Of a DNA stretch of 64,000 nucleotides, positions 44,105 to 54,360 are shown in pieces. The translations under genes and the position numbers were made by a program. The notes under the pieces were generated by a model. The model saw nothing but the letters and a program-made list of their open reading frames with translations, did no database searches and had not been told where the DNA came from. Each line of letters starts with the position of its first letter. Position 1 is the first letter of the stretch. This DNA is from Flavobacterium sp. (GTDB taxonomy: Bacteria; Bacteroidota; Bacteroidia; Flavobacteriales; Flavobacteriaceae), in contig JACMLU010000012.1 of assembly GCA_014379405.1 (NCBI GenBank), positions 62,001 to 126,000 on the forward strand. The letters run 5' to 3'.

Positions 44105-44671
44105 CTATTCTTTTACGCGCTCCATATAATTTCCGGAAGTTGTGTCAATTTTGATTTTGTCGCCTTCATTGATAAACAAAGGAACATTTACAGTAGCTCC
44201 AGTTTCAACCGTAGCTGATTTTGTAGCATTTGTAGCTGTATTTCCTTTTACTCCTGGCTCTGCATAAGTCACTAAAAGAACAACTGAAGCTGGCATATCT
44301 ACAGAAAGAGGTAAATCAGTTTCCGTGTTGATGGCAATCATAACATTTTCACCTTCTTTCAACAAATCTGGCGAATCCAATACATTTTTGTTTAATGATA
44401 TTTGTTCAAAAGATTCTACATTCATAAAGTGAAATAAATCGCCTTCTGGATATAAAAATTGGAATTTGTGGTTTTCCACACGTACTTCTTCAATTTTGTG
44501 TCCTGCAGAAAAGGTGTTGTCCAAAACTTTTCCGTTAGATAAACTTTTCAATTTGGTTCTAACGAAAGCTGGTCCTTTTCCAGGTTTTACGTGAAGAAAT
44601 TCGATGATTTTATAAATATCGTTATTGTATTTGATACACAATCCGTTTTTAATGTCTGATGTTGATGCCAT
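44105..44671 (-). CDS. efp: Elongation factor P
   Basis: This 188-residue three-domain beta protein rescues ribosomes stalled at polyproline stretches. It starts MASTSDIKNGLCIKYNNDIYKI, with the loop VKPGKGPAFVRTKLKSL near residue 30, where the Lys is the modified or tip residue. The C-terminal signature is the SGNYMERV ending with the KIDTTSGNYMERVK stretch. Length is standard. It sits within the lipid A genes, an arrangement common in Bacteroidota. Confidence 0.95.
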   Translation of the reverse strand: MASTSDIKNGLCIKYNNDIYKIIEFLHVKPGKGPAFVRTKLKSLSNGKVLDNTFSAGHKIEEVRVENHKFQFLYPEGDLFHFMNVESFEQISLNKNVLDSPDLLKEGENVMIAINTETDLPLSVDMPASVVLLVTYAEPGVKGNTATNATKSATVETGATVNVPLFINEGDKIKIDTTSGNYMERVKE

Positions 44672-44722
44672 TTATCTTTATTTGTTAATTTCGTTTATTG
44701 TTTATGTTTATTGTTAGGGATT

Positions 44723-45508
44723 TTATGAATTTCCTGAATAGCCTTTCATAATTCCTCTTGATGAGTTTCTGATAAAATCCAAGATCTCGTCACGCTCTGG
44801 AGTTGCTTCCATTTCCGCTTCGATGATACCGATTGCTTGTGTCGTGTTGTAATTTTTTTGATATAGAATTCTGTAAATATCTTGAATTTCTCTTATTTTT
44901 TCAGGTGTAAATCCTCGTCTTCTTAATCCAACGGAATTTATTCCAACAAATGATAAAGGTTCTTTTGCCGCTTTTGTATAAGGAGGAACGTCTTTTCTCA
45001 ACAAAGAACCTCCCGAAATCATGGCGTGATCTCCTACGCTAATAAATTGATGTACTGCCGACAACCCTCCAATAATGGCATAATTTCCGATAGTTACGTG
45101 ACCACCTAAAAGCACACCGTTTACAATAATGGCATTATCACCAATATGACAATCGTGGGCAATATGTGCGGCTGCCATTATAAGGCAATTATTACCTATC
45201 AAGGTTTGTCCTGATGCGATTGTTCCTCTATTGATGGTTACACATTCACGAATGGTACAATTATCTCCAATGATGGCCAATGAATCTTCTCCCCCAAATT
45301 TTAAATCTTGTGGAACGGCAGAAATTACTGCCCCTGGAAAAATATTACAATTTTTACCTATTCTTGCGCCTTCCATTATGGTTACATTTGAACCTATCCA
45401 AGTTCCGTCACCTATGACAACATTGTTATGAATAGTTGTAAAAGGTTCTATTACAACATTTTTTGCAATTTTTGCACCGGGATGAACATATGCTAAGGGT
45501 TGATTCAT
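44723..45508 (-). CDS. lpxA: UDP-N-acetylglucosamine acyltransferase
   Basis: This 261-residue left-handed beta-helix protein catalyses the first step of lipid A synthesis. It begins with PLAYVHPGAKIAKNVVIEPFT, has continuous hexapeptide repeats, and has the catalytic His in CLIMAAAHIAHDCHIG near residue 120, followed by GGLSAVHQFISVGDHAMISGGS. The C-terminal helical part contains GLRRRGFTPEKIREI, typical of LpxA. It lies downstream of lpxC-fabZ after a cruciform-capable repeat. Confidence 0.95.
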   Translation of the reverse strand: MNQPLAYVHPGAKIAKNVVIEPFTTIHNNVVIGDGTWIGSNVTIMEGARIGKNCNIFPGAVISAVPQDLKFGGEDSLAIIGDNCTIRECVTINRGTIASGQTLIGNNCLIMAAAHIAHDCHIGDNAIIVNGVLLGGHVTIGNYAIIGGLSAVHQFISVGDHAMISGGSLLRKDVPPYTKAAKEPLSFVGINSVGLRRRGFTPEKIREIQDIYRILYQKNYNTTQAIGIIEAEMEATPERDEILDFIRNSSRGIMKGYSGNS

Positions 45509-45547
45509 GTGTTTAGTTTAATCGTTTAACTGGTTATTCGTTTAACT

Positions 45548-45595
45548 GGTTAATTGTTTAATCGTTTAACCAGTTAAACGATTAAACAATTAACC
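45548..45595. repeat. 48-bp cruciform: 23-bp perfect inverted repeat
   Basis: The arms 45548-45570 and 45573-45595 are exactly complementary with only CA between. Direct copies of CGTTTAACTGGTTA precede it at about 45522-45551. The right arm ends on the first base of the lpxC-fabZ stop triplet. Confidence 0.9.
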
Positions 45596-46992
45596 TACTG
45601 TTTTTTAGCTATTTGAGCCATCAATTCGGCTTCAGCTACTAGTTTGCCGTTGGCGTAAGCATTTGCTTGCATGTGGCAAATTCCTCTTCTGATTGGAGTT
45701 ATTAAGTCACATTTGAAAGTCAAGGTATCACCTGGCAATACTTTATGCTTGAATTTGACATTGTCTATTTTCATAAAATAAGTCAAATAATTTTCTGGGT
45801 CTGGAACAGTGCTCAATACCAAAATTCCACCAGTTTGCGCCATAGCCTCTACAATGATAACACCCGGCATTACTGGAGCTCCAGGAAAATGACCTATAAA
45901 AAAGCCTTCGTTCATTGTAACGTTTTTCAAGCCCACAATATGACTATCAGACATTTCGATGATTCTGTCTAAAAATAAAAAAGGAGGTCTATGAGGAAGA
46001 ACCGACATAATTTTGTGGATATCCATCAAAGGTTCTTGATTCAAATCGTAAACAGGAACATAATTTCTTTGTTCGATTTTTATAATTTTAGCCATCTTTT
46101 TAGCAAACTGCGTATTGACAAAATGCCCCGGTTTATTGGCTATTACTTTTCCTTGAATTCTGGTTCCAATCAAAGATAAATCTCCAACTACATCCAGCAA
46201 TTTGTGTCTTGCGGCTTCATTAGGATAATGCAAAGTCAGATTGTCTAAAATACCATTTGGTTTAACGGTTATTTCGTCTTTACCAAAAGCAGTTTTAAGG
46301 CTATTCATTGTTTTTTCGGAAATTTCCTTGTCAACATATACGATAGCATTATTCAAATCGCCACCTTTTATCAATCCATTATCTAAAAGAGATTCTAGTT
46401 CGTGCAAAAAGCTGAAAGTTCTAGATTGCGCTATTTCCGTTTTAAACTCGGCGATGTTTTTCATCGTTGCATTTTGCGTTCCAAGAACTTTGGTGCCAAA
46501 ATCAACCATTGCAGTTACACTGTAACTATCGCTAGGCATAACCATGATTTCGCTACCTGTTTCCTCGTCTGTAAACGAAATCACTTCTTTTACCACATAT
46601 ACTTTTCTTTTCGCTTCTTGTTCAAGAACACCTACCTTTTCGATGGCCTCTACAAAGTATTTAGATGAACCATCCAAAATAGGAAGTTCTGAAGCGTCCA
46701 ATTCAATGATAACATTGTCTAAATCGCAACCAACCAATGCAGCCAAAACGTGTTCAGGTGTTTGAATTTTGACACCTAGCTTTTCTAAATTAGTTCCTCT
46801 TTGGGTATTTACTACATAATTTGCATCAGCTTCAATAATAGGATGTCCCTCTAAATCAAGTCTAACAAAGGTAAAACCATTATTGATTGGTGCAGGTTTA
46901 AAAGTCATTTTAACCTCTTTTCCTGTGTGTAATCCAACTCCAGTTAGTGAAATTTCTGTATTGATGGTCTTCTGTTTAACCATTGTCTTCAT
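45595..46992 (-). CDS. lpxC: Bifunctional UDP-3-O-acyl-GlcNAc deacetylase / 3-hydroxyacyl-ACP dehydratase
   Basis: This 465-residue fusion is the Bacteroidota LpxC-FabZ form. The LpxC half (about 1-315) has [13 protein letters not shown], zinc-binding His in [10 protein letters not shown] near residue 80 and [19 protein letters not shown] near residue 260. The FabZ half (about 320-465) has [13 protein letters not shown] and [25 protein letters not shown], containing the catalytic His and the helix Glu. It links lipid A and fatty acid synthesis. The first ATG overlaps lpxD by 17 bases; a start at 46983 is equally possible. Confidence 0.95.
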   Translation of the reverse strand: MKTMVKQKTINTEISLTGVGLHTGKEVKMTFKPAPINNGFTFVRLDLEGHPIIEADANYVVNTQRGTNLEKLGVKIQTPEHVLAALVGCDLDNVIIELDASELPILDGSSKYFVEAIEKVGVLEQEAKRKVYVVKEVISFTDEETGSEIMVMPSDSYSVTAMVDFGTKVLGTQNATMKNIAEFKTEIAQSRTFSFLHELESLLDNGLIKGGDLNNAIVYVDKEISEKTMNSLKTAFGKDEITVKPNGILDNLTLHYPNEAARHKLLDVVGDLSLIGTRIQGKVIANKPGHFVNTQFAKKMAKIIKIEQRNYVPVYDLNQEPLMDIHKIMSVLPHRPPFLFLDRIIEMSDSHIVGLKNVTMNEGFFIGHFPGAPVMPGVIIVEAMAQTGGILVLSTVPDPENYLTYFMKIDNVKFKHKVLPGDTLTFKCDLITPIRRGICHMQANAYANGKLVAEAELMAQIAKKQ

Positions 46993-48022
46993 TTTTTTGG
47001 TTTAATATTTCTTTTTTTAATTCTTCTATTTCTGTAACAATTTTTGGTAAATTCTTAAAATGAACATACGATTTACTAAAATCATTGTATCCAAATGTTG
47101 GACTTCCCTGCAATATTTCGTCGTCTTTTATATTACGAGCAACGCCGGATTGGGCTTGAATTCTAACATTATTGCCAATTATCAAATGACCTACAATCCC
47201 TACTTGACCGCCAATCATTCCGTTTTTGCCAATTTTTGTGGAACCGGCAATTCCTGTTTGGGCTGCAATTACGGTATTTTCTCCTATTTCTACATTATGT
47301 CCCACCTGAATTTGATTGTCCAACTTCACTCCTTTTCTTATGATTGTTGAACCCATCGTGGCTCTATCTATGGTCGTGTTTGCACCTATTTCTACATCAT
47401 CTTCTATAACAACGTTTCCTATTTGGGGAATCTTGGAAAATGTTCCGTCGGCATTTGGCGCAAAGCCAAAACCATCAGCTCCAATAATGGCTCCAGAATG
47501 AATCGTGCAATTGTTGCCAATTACGGTTTCCGAATATACTTTTGCGCCAGCAAAAATAGTGACATTATCTCCTATAACCGAATTATCGCCCACATAACTA
47601 TTCGGATATACTTTTACATTTTCGCCCATAACCACATTTTCACCAATGTAACAAAAGCTGCCCAAATACAAATTGGCGCCATATTTTACACTTTCTGGCA
47701 GCACAGAAGGTTGTTCAATTCCTGATTTGTTTGCTTTTTTGGCTTGATCGTAAAACTCTAATAATTTTGTAAAAGACAAATAGGCATCTTCTACTTTTAT
47801 TAATGTTGTCGATAATTCTCCTTCTGGAACGAAAGTGGTATTTACTATTGTTATCGTTGCGTGGGTGGTATAAATGTAGGGTAAGTATTTTGGGTTTGCC
47901 AAAAAACTGATGGAACCTTCGGAACCTTCTTCTATTTTAGATAGTTTGTATACTTCGGCTTTAGGATTACCAACGACTTCTCCTCCTAAAACGCCCGCTA
48001 TTTGTTCTGCTGTAAATTTCAT
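46976..48022 (-). CDS. lpxD: UDP-3-O-acylglucosamine N-acyltransferase
   Basis: This 348-residue hexapeptide acyltransferase adds the second 3-hydroxyacyl chain in lipid A synthesis. The N-terminal domain has [17 protein letters not shown]. The helix has [22 protein letters not shown] near residue 195, and the catalytic His lies in [22 protein letters not shown] near residue 250. It has the expected C-terminal helix ([18 protein letters not shown]). It overlaps lpxC-fabZ by 17 bases, implying translational coupling. It is the canonical LpxD, in contrast to the paralogue at 43100. Confidence 0.94.
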   Translation of the reverse strand: MKFTAEQIAGVLGGEVVGNPKAEVYKLSKIEEGSEGSISFLANPKYLPYIYTTHATITIVNTTFVPEGELSTTLIKVEDAYLSFTKLLEFYDQAKKANKSGIEQPSVLPESVKYGANLYLGSFCYIGENVVMGENVKVYPNSYVGDNSVIGDNVTIFAGAKVYSETVIGNNCTIHSGAIIGADGFGFAPNADGTFSKIPQIGNVVIEDDVEIGANTTIDRATMGSTIIRKGVKLDNQIQVGHNVEIGENTVIAAQTGIAGSTKIGKNGMIGGQVGIVGHLIIGNNVRIQAQSGVARNIKDDEILQGSPTFGYNDFSKSYVHFKNLPKIVTEIEELKKEILNQKNEDNG

Positions 48023-48153
48023 CTTATTGGATTGTATTTTTCATAGGAATAAGATGGAACTCTCTATAAAAGGTGCTGCTTGTATTCAAAAAAAAGATAC
48101 TGGTTCGTTTCATCCCGACAAAAATATAAAAAATAGATTTTAAATGTTCGTTT

Positions 48154-49383
48154 TTATACAAGTTGTTTTGGAAAACATATATAATATTTGGTTACCGATT
48201 TAGATAACGACTTCAAATTCAATTGATCAGAGGCATCGACAACGTCTTCAATTGTTTTGTCTTTTTTCAAAATCCGTATTGGTTCAGCTACTTTGCTATA
48301 AGCCTGATTTTTGATTTTACCTTTAAAAATAAAATAATTGGTTTCTGCCAAGCTAATGTTATTTTCCAGGGCAAAACGTTCTTTCAGCACATGTAATTCT
48401 TCTGACGAAGGCTTTTCTTCGGTGAGTTTTATTTTTAACAAATCTCTATTGATAATCATTTTACTCAAGGACGACAAGATAAAATCATCTTGTTTTTGCC
48501 AAGATTTCAAAGCACTAATGATATCAAAATCATCTAATTGAGAAAATAAGTCCAAAGTTGTGCTATCGAAAGTCTCCATAGTAATTTTGTTTTGCATAAA
48601 GAACAGCAAGGGTTCACTACAAGGCAAAACGATTCCTTTCTGGGTCAATTCTTTGGCGCGTTTGAGGACTTTCGTCAAAATTAATTCGGCCACCAAACTG
48701 GTTTTGTGCAAATACACTTGCCAATACATTAATCGTCTGGACATCAGGAATTTCTCTACTGAATAAATCCCTTTTTCTTCAATAACCAAAACATCATCCA
48801 CGACATTCATCATTTGAATCAATCGTTCGGAATTGACGTTTCCTTCTGCCACGCCCGAGTAAAAACTGTCGCGTTTCAAATAATCCATCCGATCCATATC
48901 TAGTTGGCTGGAAATCAATTGGAGCATAAATTTTCTGTGATAATCTCCTTTAAAAACCTGGATAGCCAAACTCAGCTGACCACCAAATTCCTCGTTCAAC
49001 TGGTTCATAAACAACAATGAAATCGCTTCGTGATGCACATCTTCGACAATACTGCTTTCCATGGCGTGCGAAAAAGGGCCGTGACCAATGTCGTGCAACA
49101 AAATGGCAATGTACAAGGCATTTTCTTCTTCTGGAGAAATGGAAATACCTTTGAAACGCAGCACATCGACGGCTTTTTGCATAATGTGCATGCAGCCCAA
49201 AGCGTGATGAAAACGGGTATGATTGGCACCTGGATAAACCAAATACGACAATCCCATTTGGGAAATGCGTCGCAATCGCTGAAAATAAGGATGCTGAATT
49301 AAATCGTAAATTAAGGCATTTGGTATGCTTATAAACCCATAAATGGGATCATTGAATATTTTTAGCTTGTTGATTTCGCTCAC
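48154..49383 (-). CDS. HD-domain dNTP triphosphohydrolase-like protein (SAMHD1-type)
   Basis: The start is placed at the GTG at 49383, giving (M)SEINKLKIFNDPIYGFISIPN, about 409 residues. The longer frame starts with a TTG at 49407 that lies inside a TATATTTG -7 box (49412-49405) and so cannot be transcribed from it. HD motifs are TRFHHALGCMHIM near residue 50, LLHDIGHGPFSHAMES near residue 93 and the later DMDRMDYLKRD near residue 160. Relatives hydrolyse dNTPs or are uncharacterised. It heads the lipid A gene run. Confidence 0.82.
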   Translation of the reverse strand: MSEINKLKIFNDPIYGFISIPNALIYDLIQHPYFQRLRRISQMGLSYLVYPGANHTRFHHALGCMHIMQKAVDVLRFKGISISPEEENALYIAILLHDIGHGPFSHAMESSIVEDVHHEAISLLFMNQLNEEFGGQLSLAIQVFKGDYHRKFMLQLISSQLDMDRMDYLKRDSFYSGVAEGNVNSERLIQMMNVVDDVLVIEEKGIYSVEKFLMSRRLMYWQVYLHKTSLVAELILTKVLKRAKELTQKGIVLPCSEPLLFFMQNKITMETFDSTTLDLFSQLDDFDIISALKSWQKQDDFILSSLSKMIINRDLLKIKLTEEKPSSEELHVLKERFALENNISLAETNYFIFKGKIKNQAYSKVAEPIRILKKDKTIEDVVDASDQLNLKSLSKSVTKYYICFPKQLV

Positions 49384-49487
49384 TATAATTTTCTTTTTGG
49401 GAAACAAATATAAGGAAATTTAATCGGAGAGAAAATAGAGTCTAAAATGGAAGTCAAAAACAACGATTATGACTTTGAGTAGACTGT

Positions 49488-51395
49488 TCATTTGGTTTTT
49501 TTTATATACTTAATGATTTTGCGATACAATACATTTTCGTCAACAGGTTTAGATATATAATCATTCATTCCTACAGCTTTGCATTTATTAACATCAACTG
49601 TTGTGACATCAGCTGTGAGGGCAATGATGGGGATTTGAGAATTCATTTTGCGGCGAATATGCTCTGTGGCTTCGAAGCCATTTAGTTCAGGCATTTGCAA
49701 ATCCATCAGAATAATATCATACTTGTTTTCTTGTAGCTTTTCGATAGCAATTTTTCCATTGTCTGCAATATCTACATCAAATCCAAAATCTAATAAAATT
49801 ATCTTTATCAAAAGTTGATTCAATGGCATATCCTCCACAACCAATATCCTTATGTTTTCAATTCTTTCGACTAATTCTACTCTATTTTCAGGTTCTGTTG
49901 TTTTTAATATTTCTGTTGTTTCTGCGATGACTTTTTTAAAATTCAAAATAAAACCAAAGGTTGACCCTTTTCTTGGTTTACTATTTACAAAGATAGTTCC
50001 ACCCTGCAGCTCTACAAATTGCTTAACGATAGAAAGTCCTAAGCCCGTTCCTGCATATAATTTGGATGTTTCATCTGTTGCTTGTTGAAAGTCGCCAAAA
50101 ATAAAATCTAGTTTATTTTCTGGAATCCCGATTCCTGTATCGGATACTGAAAATTCTATGGTTACATCGTTTGCCTCTTCTTTAAGCTTCTGAACACTTA
50201 GGGTAATTTTACCTTCATCTGTAAACTTTACAGCATTACTCAATAAGTTTAATATTATTTGACGCAGACGTAGCGAGTCGCCTAGTAAAATTTTAGGAAT
50301 AGCAGCGTCAAAATGTTTAATTAATTCTATATTTTTTTCCTGAATTTTTGGTTCAAATAGATGAAGTGTTGTAGAAATTGAATCGGATAATGCAAATGGA
50401 GTTTGTTCGAAGGTCATTTTTCCGGCATCTACCTTAGCAATGTCAAGAATATCATTAATTAAAACAATCAAAGCGTCACCAGAAACTTTAATAGCATTTA
50501 TATATTCTTTTTGTTTTTCACTTAATGCTGTTTTTAACATCACATTTGTAAATCCGATGATGGCGTTCATTGGTGTCCTTATTTCATGACTCATATTCGA
50601 CAAAAATTGTTGCTTTGCTTTTACGGCGCTCTCAGCTATTTGCGAAGCAATTTCAGCTTTATTTTTCGCTTCTTTTTGCTCATGAATTTCGGTATTAGTA
50701 CCCACCCACATTTTTATTCTTCCTTTTTTATCTTTAATAGGTAATGCTCTACTCAAATGCCAGCGGTAGTCACCTTCTTTATTTAAGATCCTGCATTCCA
50801 TATCAAAAACATCTCCTGATTTTAAGGAGTTTGTCCAATTTATTTTAGTCAACTCTACGTCATCGGGGTGAATTACTTTTTCCCATCCCCATCCTTTTAA
50901 TTTTTCAAACTTCAGGACTGTATCGTCAAGCCATTTTTGATTAAAATAAATCACATTACCTTCTGTGTCGGCATTGGTAATTTTTTGAGGCATAGTATCT
51001 AACACTCGCCTTAAATTTCTTTCGCTTCCTTCTATTTTTTTTCGGGAAAGTACCATTTCTGTTACTTCATAAGCAATAGTCACAACCCCTGAAATTGTCC
51101 TGTCTGCATTATAGTCAGGTTGAAAAACAACATTAAAATATCGTTCTTTCATTTTATCATTATGCTGTAACCTCGCAAGAATTTCGTTGGCGTAAACTGG
51201 AATACCGGTGGTGTAAACGCTGTCTATCATAGCCGGAAATGGCTGGTCTTTTATTTCGGGAAGCACCTGCATGAGTGCTTTGCCTTCGACTTGATTCCCT
51301 TTTCCCCAAAATTCTTTTATCAAATCATTGGCGAGTGTAATCACCATATCTTTTCCCTTCATAACAGAAAAAGCAAATGGCGATTCCATAAGCAT
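49488..51395 (-). CDS. Hybrid sensor histidine kinase, C-terminal fragment of an interrupted gene
   Basis: This 635-residue frame holds part of a PAS domain (1-115), a second PAS with PAC (about 125-245), HisKA with NMSHEIRTPMNAIIGF near residue 270 and HATPase_c with LLNLLSNAVKFTDEG, SDTGIGIPENK and GTGLGLSIVKQFVE. A receiver domain follows (about 510-630, with VVEDMPLNQ, IILMDLQMPELNG and SKPVDE). No membrane helix is seen. It is in the same frame as the ORF at 51417-52736, and the two are split by one TAA at 51417-51419. The first PAS lacks its normal start, which is found in the codons between the stop and this ATG. Confidence 0.88.
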   Translation of the reverse strand: MLMESPFAFSVMKGKDMVITLANDLIKEFWGKGNQVEGKALMQVLPEIKDQPFPAMIDSVYTTGIPVYANEILARLQHNDKMKERYFNVVFQPDYNADRTISGVVTIAYEVTEMVLSRKKIEGSERNLRRVLDTMPQKITNADTEGNVIYFNQKWLDDTVLKFEKLKGWGWEKVIHPDDVELTKINWTNSLKSGDVFDMECRILNKEGDYRWHLSRALPIKDKKGRIKMWVGTNTEIHEQKEAKNKAEIASQIAESAVKAKQQFLSNMSHEIRTPMNAIIGFTNVMLKTALSEKQKEYINAIKVSGDALIVLINDILDIAKVDAGKMTFEQTPFALSDSISTTLHLFEPKIQEKNIELIKHFDAAIPKILLGDSLRLRQIILNLLSNAVKFTDEGKITLSVQKLKEEANDVTIEFSVSDTGIGIPENKLDFIFGDFQQATDETSKLYAGTGLGLSIVKQFVELQGGTIFVNSKPRKGSTFGFILNFKKVIAETTEILKTTEPENRVELVERIENIRILVVEDMPLNQLLIKIILLDFGFDVDIADNGKIAIEKLQENKYDIILMDLQMPELNGFEATEHIRRKMNSQIPIIALTADVTTVDVNKCKAVGMNDYISKPVDENVLYRKIIKYIKKTK

Positions 51396-51416
51396 ACTAT
51401 AGTAGCGTTTATTGGT

Positions 51417-52736
51417 TTATTCTACATACTTCAAGACTTTCTTCTCAGCCTCCTGCTGAGCTTCTAATGCTTTTTTTACAATTACCTGAGCGGTTACTTC
51501 GAAAGCAATAATGGTAACGCCCGAAATAGTTTCGTCTGCTTCCAGATAAGGTTGATAAACAAAATTAAAATACACCTCTTCATGTTTTCCATTGCGAAAA
51601 ACCGGAGCAAGAAGCTCATCTCCATAAAACGGAATACCTGTGGTGTAAACCTTATTGAGCAAACTGGGAAATTCAGAATCTTTAAGTTCAGCTATCACTT
51701 CAAACAATGGCTTTCCTTCCAAGTCCGTGCCTTTCCCCCAAAATGTTTTAATGCTATCATTGGCAAGTGTAATCACCATATTTTCACCTTTTAAAATGGC
51801 AAAACCAAAAGGGGATTTCATCAGCATCATATTGTATCGCTTTTCGCTGTCTTCAAGCTGTTTCGACGCTTTTTGCTCCACTTCGTGCTGCGCCTCTAAT
51901 GCTTTTTTTACTTTCACAGCAGCGGTTACTTCGGCAGCAATAATGGTAACTCCCGAAATAGTTTCGTCAGCTTCTAGATAGGGCTGATAAACAAAATTAT
52001 AATAAACATCCTCCTTTTGTCCATTAATGTACTTCGGGGCGAGGACTTCATTGGCATAATAAGGAATTCCTGTTTTGTAAACTTCATCAAGCAAATTAGG
52101 AAATGCCGTGTCTTTTAATTCCGGAAGAACGGCAATCAATGCTTTTCCTTCTACGTAGTTTCCCTTTCCCCAAGTTGCTTTTATTTTGTCATTGGCAAAT
52201 GTGATCACTTTGTTTTTACCTTTCAATATTGCAAAAGCGAATGGCGATTGCATGAGCATCATATTGTAGCGTTTTTCGCTGTCTTCAAGCAGTTTCAACG
52301 CTTTTTTATCAAACTCAAGCTGCGTTATCAGTATCTTATTTTCTGTAACATCTTCAGTCCGGTGAATAATATATTTCACATTATTATTCTCATCCAGTAT
52401 AGGCGAGCTAGTTGCTTGCCAATACTTCAGTTCATAACCTCCACCTTCCGATTCCGGTTTTGGAATATCGTATTTTACAACCGGCAATACATCCTTGGTT
52501 TTATTTTTAATTGCCCGGTTAAAAGAAGCCCGTGCAATACTTTCTCCATTTGCGGTTTTATCATCAGGATTATCAGGGAACACATCAAAGGCATTACGCC
52601 CCACAATATTTTCTCTTACAGTTGTTGTAGCTTTTAAAAATGCGTCAGACGCCGCCACTATAACAAAGTTGGTATCGATGACAACCAACAATTCCGAAGA
52701 TTGTTCGAATATTTTTATATAATCCTTTACATCCAT
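51417..52736 (-). CDS. PAS-domain sensor, N-terminal fragment of an interrupted hybrid kinase
   Basis: This 439-residue frame contains three PAS domains: one at about 1-135 with a PAC segment, and two close repeats at about 150-285 and 300-430. Each repeat begins LEDSEKRYNMMLM(Q/K)SPF and ends ISGVTII(A/F)EVT. It stops at TAA after KKVLKYVE, in the middle of the linker to the next repeat, and has no kinase or output domain of its own. The codons after the stop continue in frame with TNKRYYSMLMESPFAF, aligning without gap to the linker of the earlier repeats. Confidence 0.85.
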   Translation of the reverse strand: MDVKDYIKIFEQSSELLVVIDTNFVIVAASDAFLKATTTVRENIVGRNAFDVFPDNPDDKTANGESIARASFNRAIKNKTKDVLPVVKYDIPKPESEGGGYELKYWQATSSPILDENNNVKYIIHRTEDVTENKILITQLEFDKKALKLLEDSEKRYNMMLMQSPFAFAILKGKNKVITFANDKIKATWGKGNYVEGKALIAVLPELKDTAFPNLLDEVYKTGIPYYANEVLAPKYINGQKEDVYYNFVYQPYLEADETISGVTIIAAEVTAAVKVKKALEAQHEVEQKASKQLEDSEKRYNMMLMKSPFGFAILKGENMVITLANDSIKTFWGKGTDLEGKPLFEVIAELKDSEFPSLLNKVYTTGIPFYGDELLAPVFRNGKHEEVYFNFVYQPYLEADETISGVTIIAFEVTAQVIVKKALEAQQEAEKKVLKYVE

Positions 52737-53026
52737 AAGTTTAGTATATTTCAGATAAAGAATCTGCTTAATTAGGTTTATGTTTCCGACCTTCGATAAT
52801 CAATTTGTGTTGTCGAGTGAAAACCCTGCCAAGGCGAAGTTAAAGAATATTCTGAAATAAGTTTTAATACAATTCTAAATGTTTGATTCTAAAACAAAAA
52901 AATATGATTTTTCTATTTTAATTCAATTTAAATTTTCATTTTTTTCTAATCAATATATTTAAAAATTTGGAGAGAATTGGTATGTGAAAATAATTTTAGC
53001 TTATTATTTGTGAACCCATTTTTTTA

Positions 53027-53614
53027 TTATTTCTTTTTAAGAAATCCTTTTTCAACACTTTCGTTAATCAAGTTTTTGGCATAATTCCAAATGGTATTCG
53101 AACCTTTATCAATGGCTTTTTTCTTCTCGTACACTTTTTCATAATCCACATCAAATTCTTTCCAAGTTCCTCCCTTATTCGTAGTGTTTTGCAGCAGCGG
53201 TTCAAATCGATCCATACTTTTGGCAAATTTAGCTTCATTGGTTTCGCCTGCTTCAAATTCTTCCCAAATTTGAATGAATTCCGCGGCTTGGTTTTCCGGC
53301 AGCATCCCAAAAATCCTTTTCGCTGCTTTTAACTCTTCCTCGGTGTTATTGTGATTCATTTGGGTATCATAAAGAAAAATATCACCAGCATCAATTTCCA
53401 CTATGTCGTGGATTAACACCATCTTGATCACTTTAAGCAAATCAATCTTCTCGTTGGAATGTTCGGCCAAAACGATAGCCATCATTGCCAAATGCCAACT
53501 GTGTTCGGCATCATTTTCATTCCTTTCGCTATTGAATAGTTTGGTTTTACGCTGAATGTATTTTAGCTTGTCTATTTCTTTTATGAAATCTACTTGTTTC
53601 GATAAATTATCCAT
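53027..53614 (-). CDS. HD-domain nucleotidase-like protein (YfbR/HDDC2 type)
   Basis: This 195-residue protein has HD-fold metal ligands: NDAEHSWHLAMMA near residue 35 (His), MVLIHDIVEIDAGD near residue 66 (His-Asp pair) and a later Asp in FAKSMDRFEPLL near residue 130. Proteins of this build are 5'-deoxynucleotidases or uncharacterised HD hydrolases. It begins with an ATG at 53614 followed by a helix typical of the family. Confidence 0.8.
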   Translation of the reverse strand: MDNLSKQVDFIKEIDKLKYIQRKTKLFNSERNENDAEHSWHLAMMAIVLAEHSNEKIDLLKVIKMVLIHDIVEIDAGDIFLYDTQMNHNNTEEELKAAKRIFGMLPENQAAEFIQIWEEFEAGETNEAKFAKSMDRFEPLLQNTTNKGGTWKEFDVDYEKVYEKKKAIDKGSNTIWNYAKNLINESVEKGFLKKK

Positions 53615-53720
53615 TTACTTCTTTATTGCTTTTATGGTTTATAACGCTATTTTTAATTACTGATAAGGTTTAAGAACGTTTGTTTTTAAAGAACACTTCG
53701 TAGAGCGGGTTATTATACCC

Positions 53721-54200
53721 TTAGTTTTCCATAAAATCTTTTTCCATTTCTAAGTATTCTTTGTTTTTGTAGCTCGCAAAAGGTCTAAGTATGTTTAGCA
53801 TATAAATTTTTACAGGAATATTCATTCTGATACAATTACCATGAAATTCTTCTACAGTTTCTTCATCATACTTATGTCTGTATAATATTTTTTTAATCTC
53901 AGGATAATCTTTTTCTAGCAAAGCTTTGAAAGCAATACAACGGACAACAGGACGGTCACATTCTGTCAAGGAAATTAATTCTTTAATGGATGTTTGTGCC
54001 ACAAACTTTTTAAAGCTCTTTACCGTATCAATTCCGAGTGTCAAATAAATATTTTCTTTCCTAAATTCATAATATACTTTGCCAAGCTTTTCATTTTTCA
54101 ATATATTTTCGAGCTTTGTTGTCGGCTTAAAAATTTCAACTTCTTTTCCGCAACTTACTATCAAAATTACAATTGATAAAATGTAGAAGTATTTATTCAT
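53721..54200 (-). CDS. Hypothetical lipoprotein
   Basis: This 159-residue protein has a signal peptide with the lipobox VLIVSCGKE (Cys near residue 17). A region resembling a HEAT-like helical repeat (ELISLTECDRPVVRCIAFKALLEKDYPEIKKIL) follows near residue 73. No function is recognised. It sits in an accessory stretch of orphan genes between conserved blocks. Confidence 0.6.
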   Translation of the reverse strand: MNKYFYILSIVILIVSCGKEVEIFKPTTKLENILKNEKLGKVYYEFRKENIYLTLGIDTVKSFKKFVAQTSIKELISLTECDRPVVRCIAFKALLEKDYPEIKKILYRHKYDEETVEEFHGNCIRMNIPVKIYMLNILRPFASYKNKEYLEMEKDFMEN

Positions 54201-54360
54201 AGTTTCTTAGTTGTTTTCGTTGGTAACTTGCACATAATGTTCCGCAGCTTCGCGCAGTGGTGGTAATTTAATAAAAAATATAATAAGAAATTTTAATGTT
54301 TGGAGAATTTTCCGAGAAATATAAACGAGATATTACGCCAAACAGCTGTGAATAACTGGC

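Noticed and set aside
51417..51419. Selenocysteine or recoded stop in the histidine kinase
   Set aside because: The codon is TAA, not TGA, and no recoding hairpin is seen; a nonsense mutation or error is simpler.
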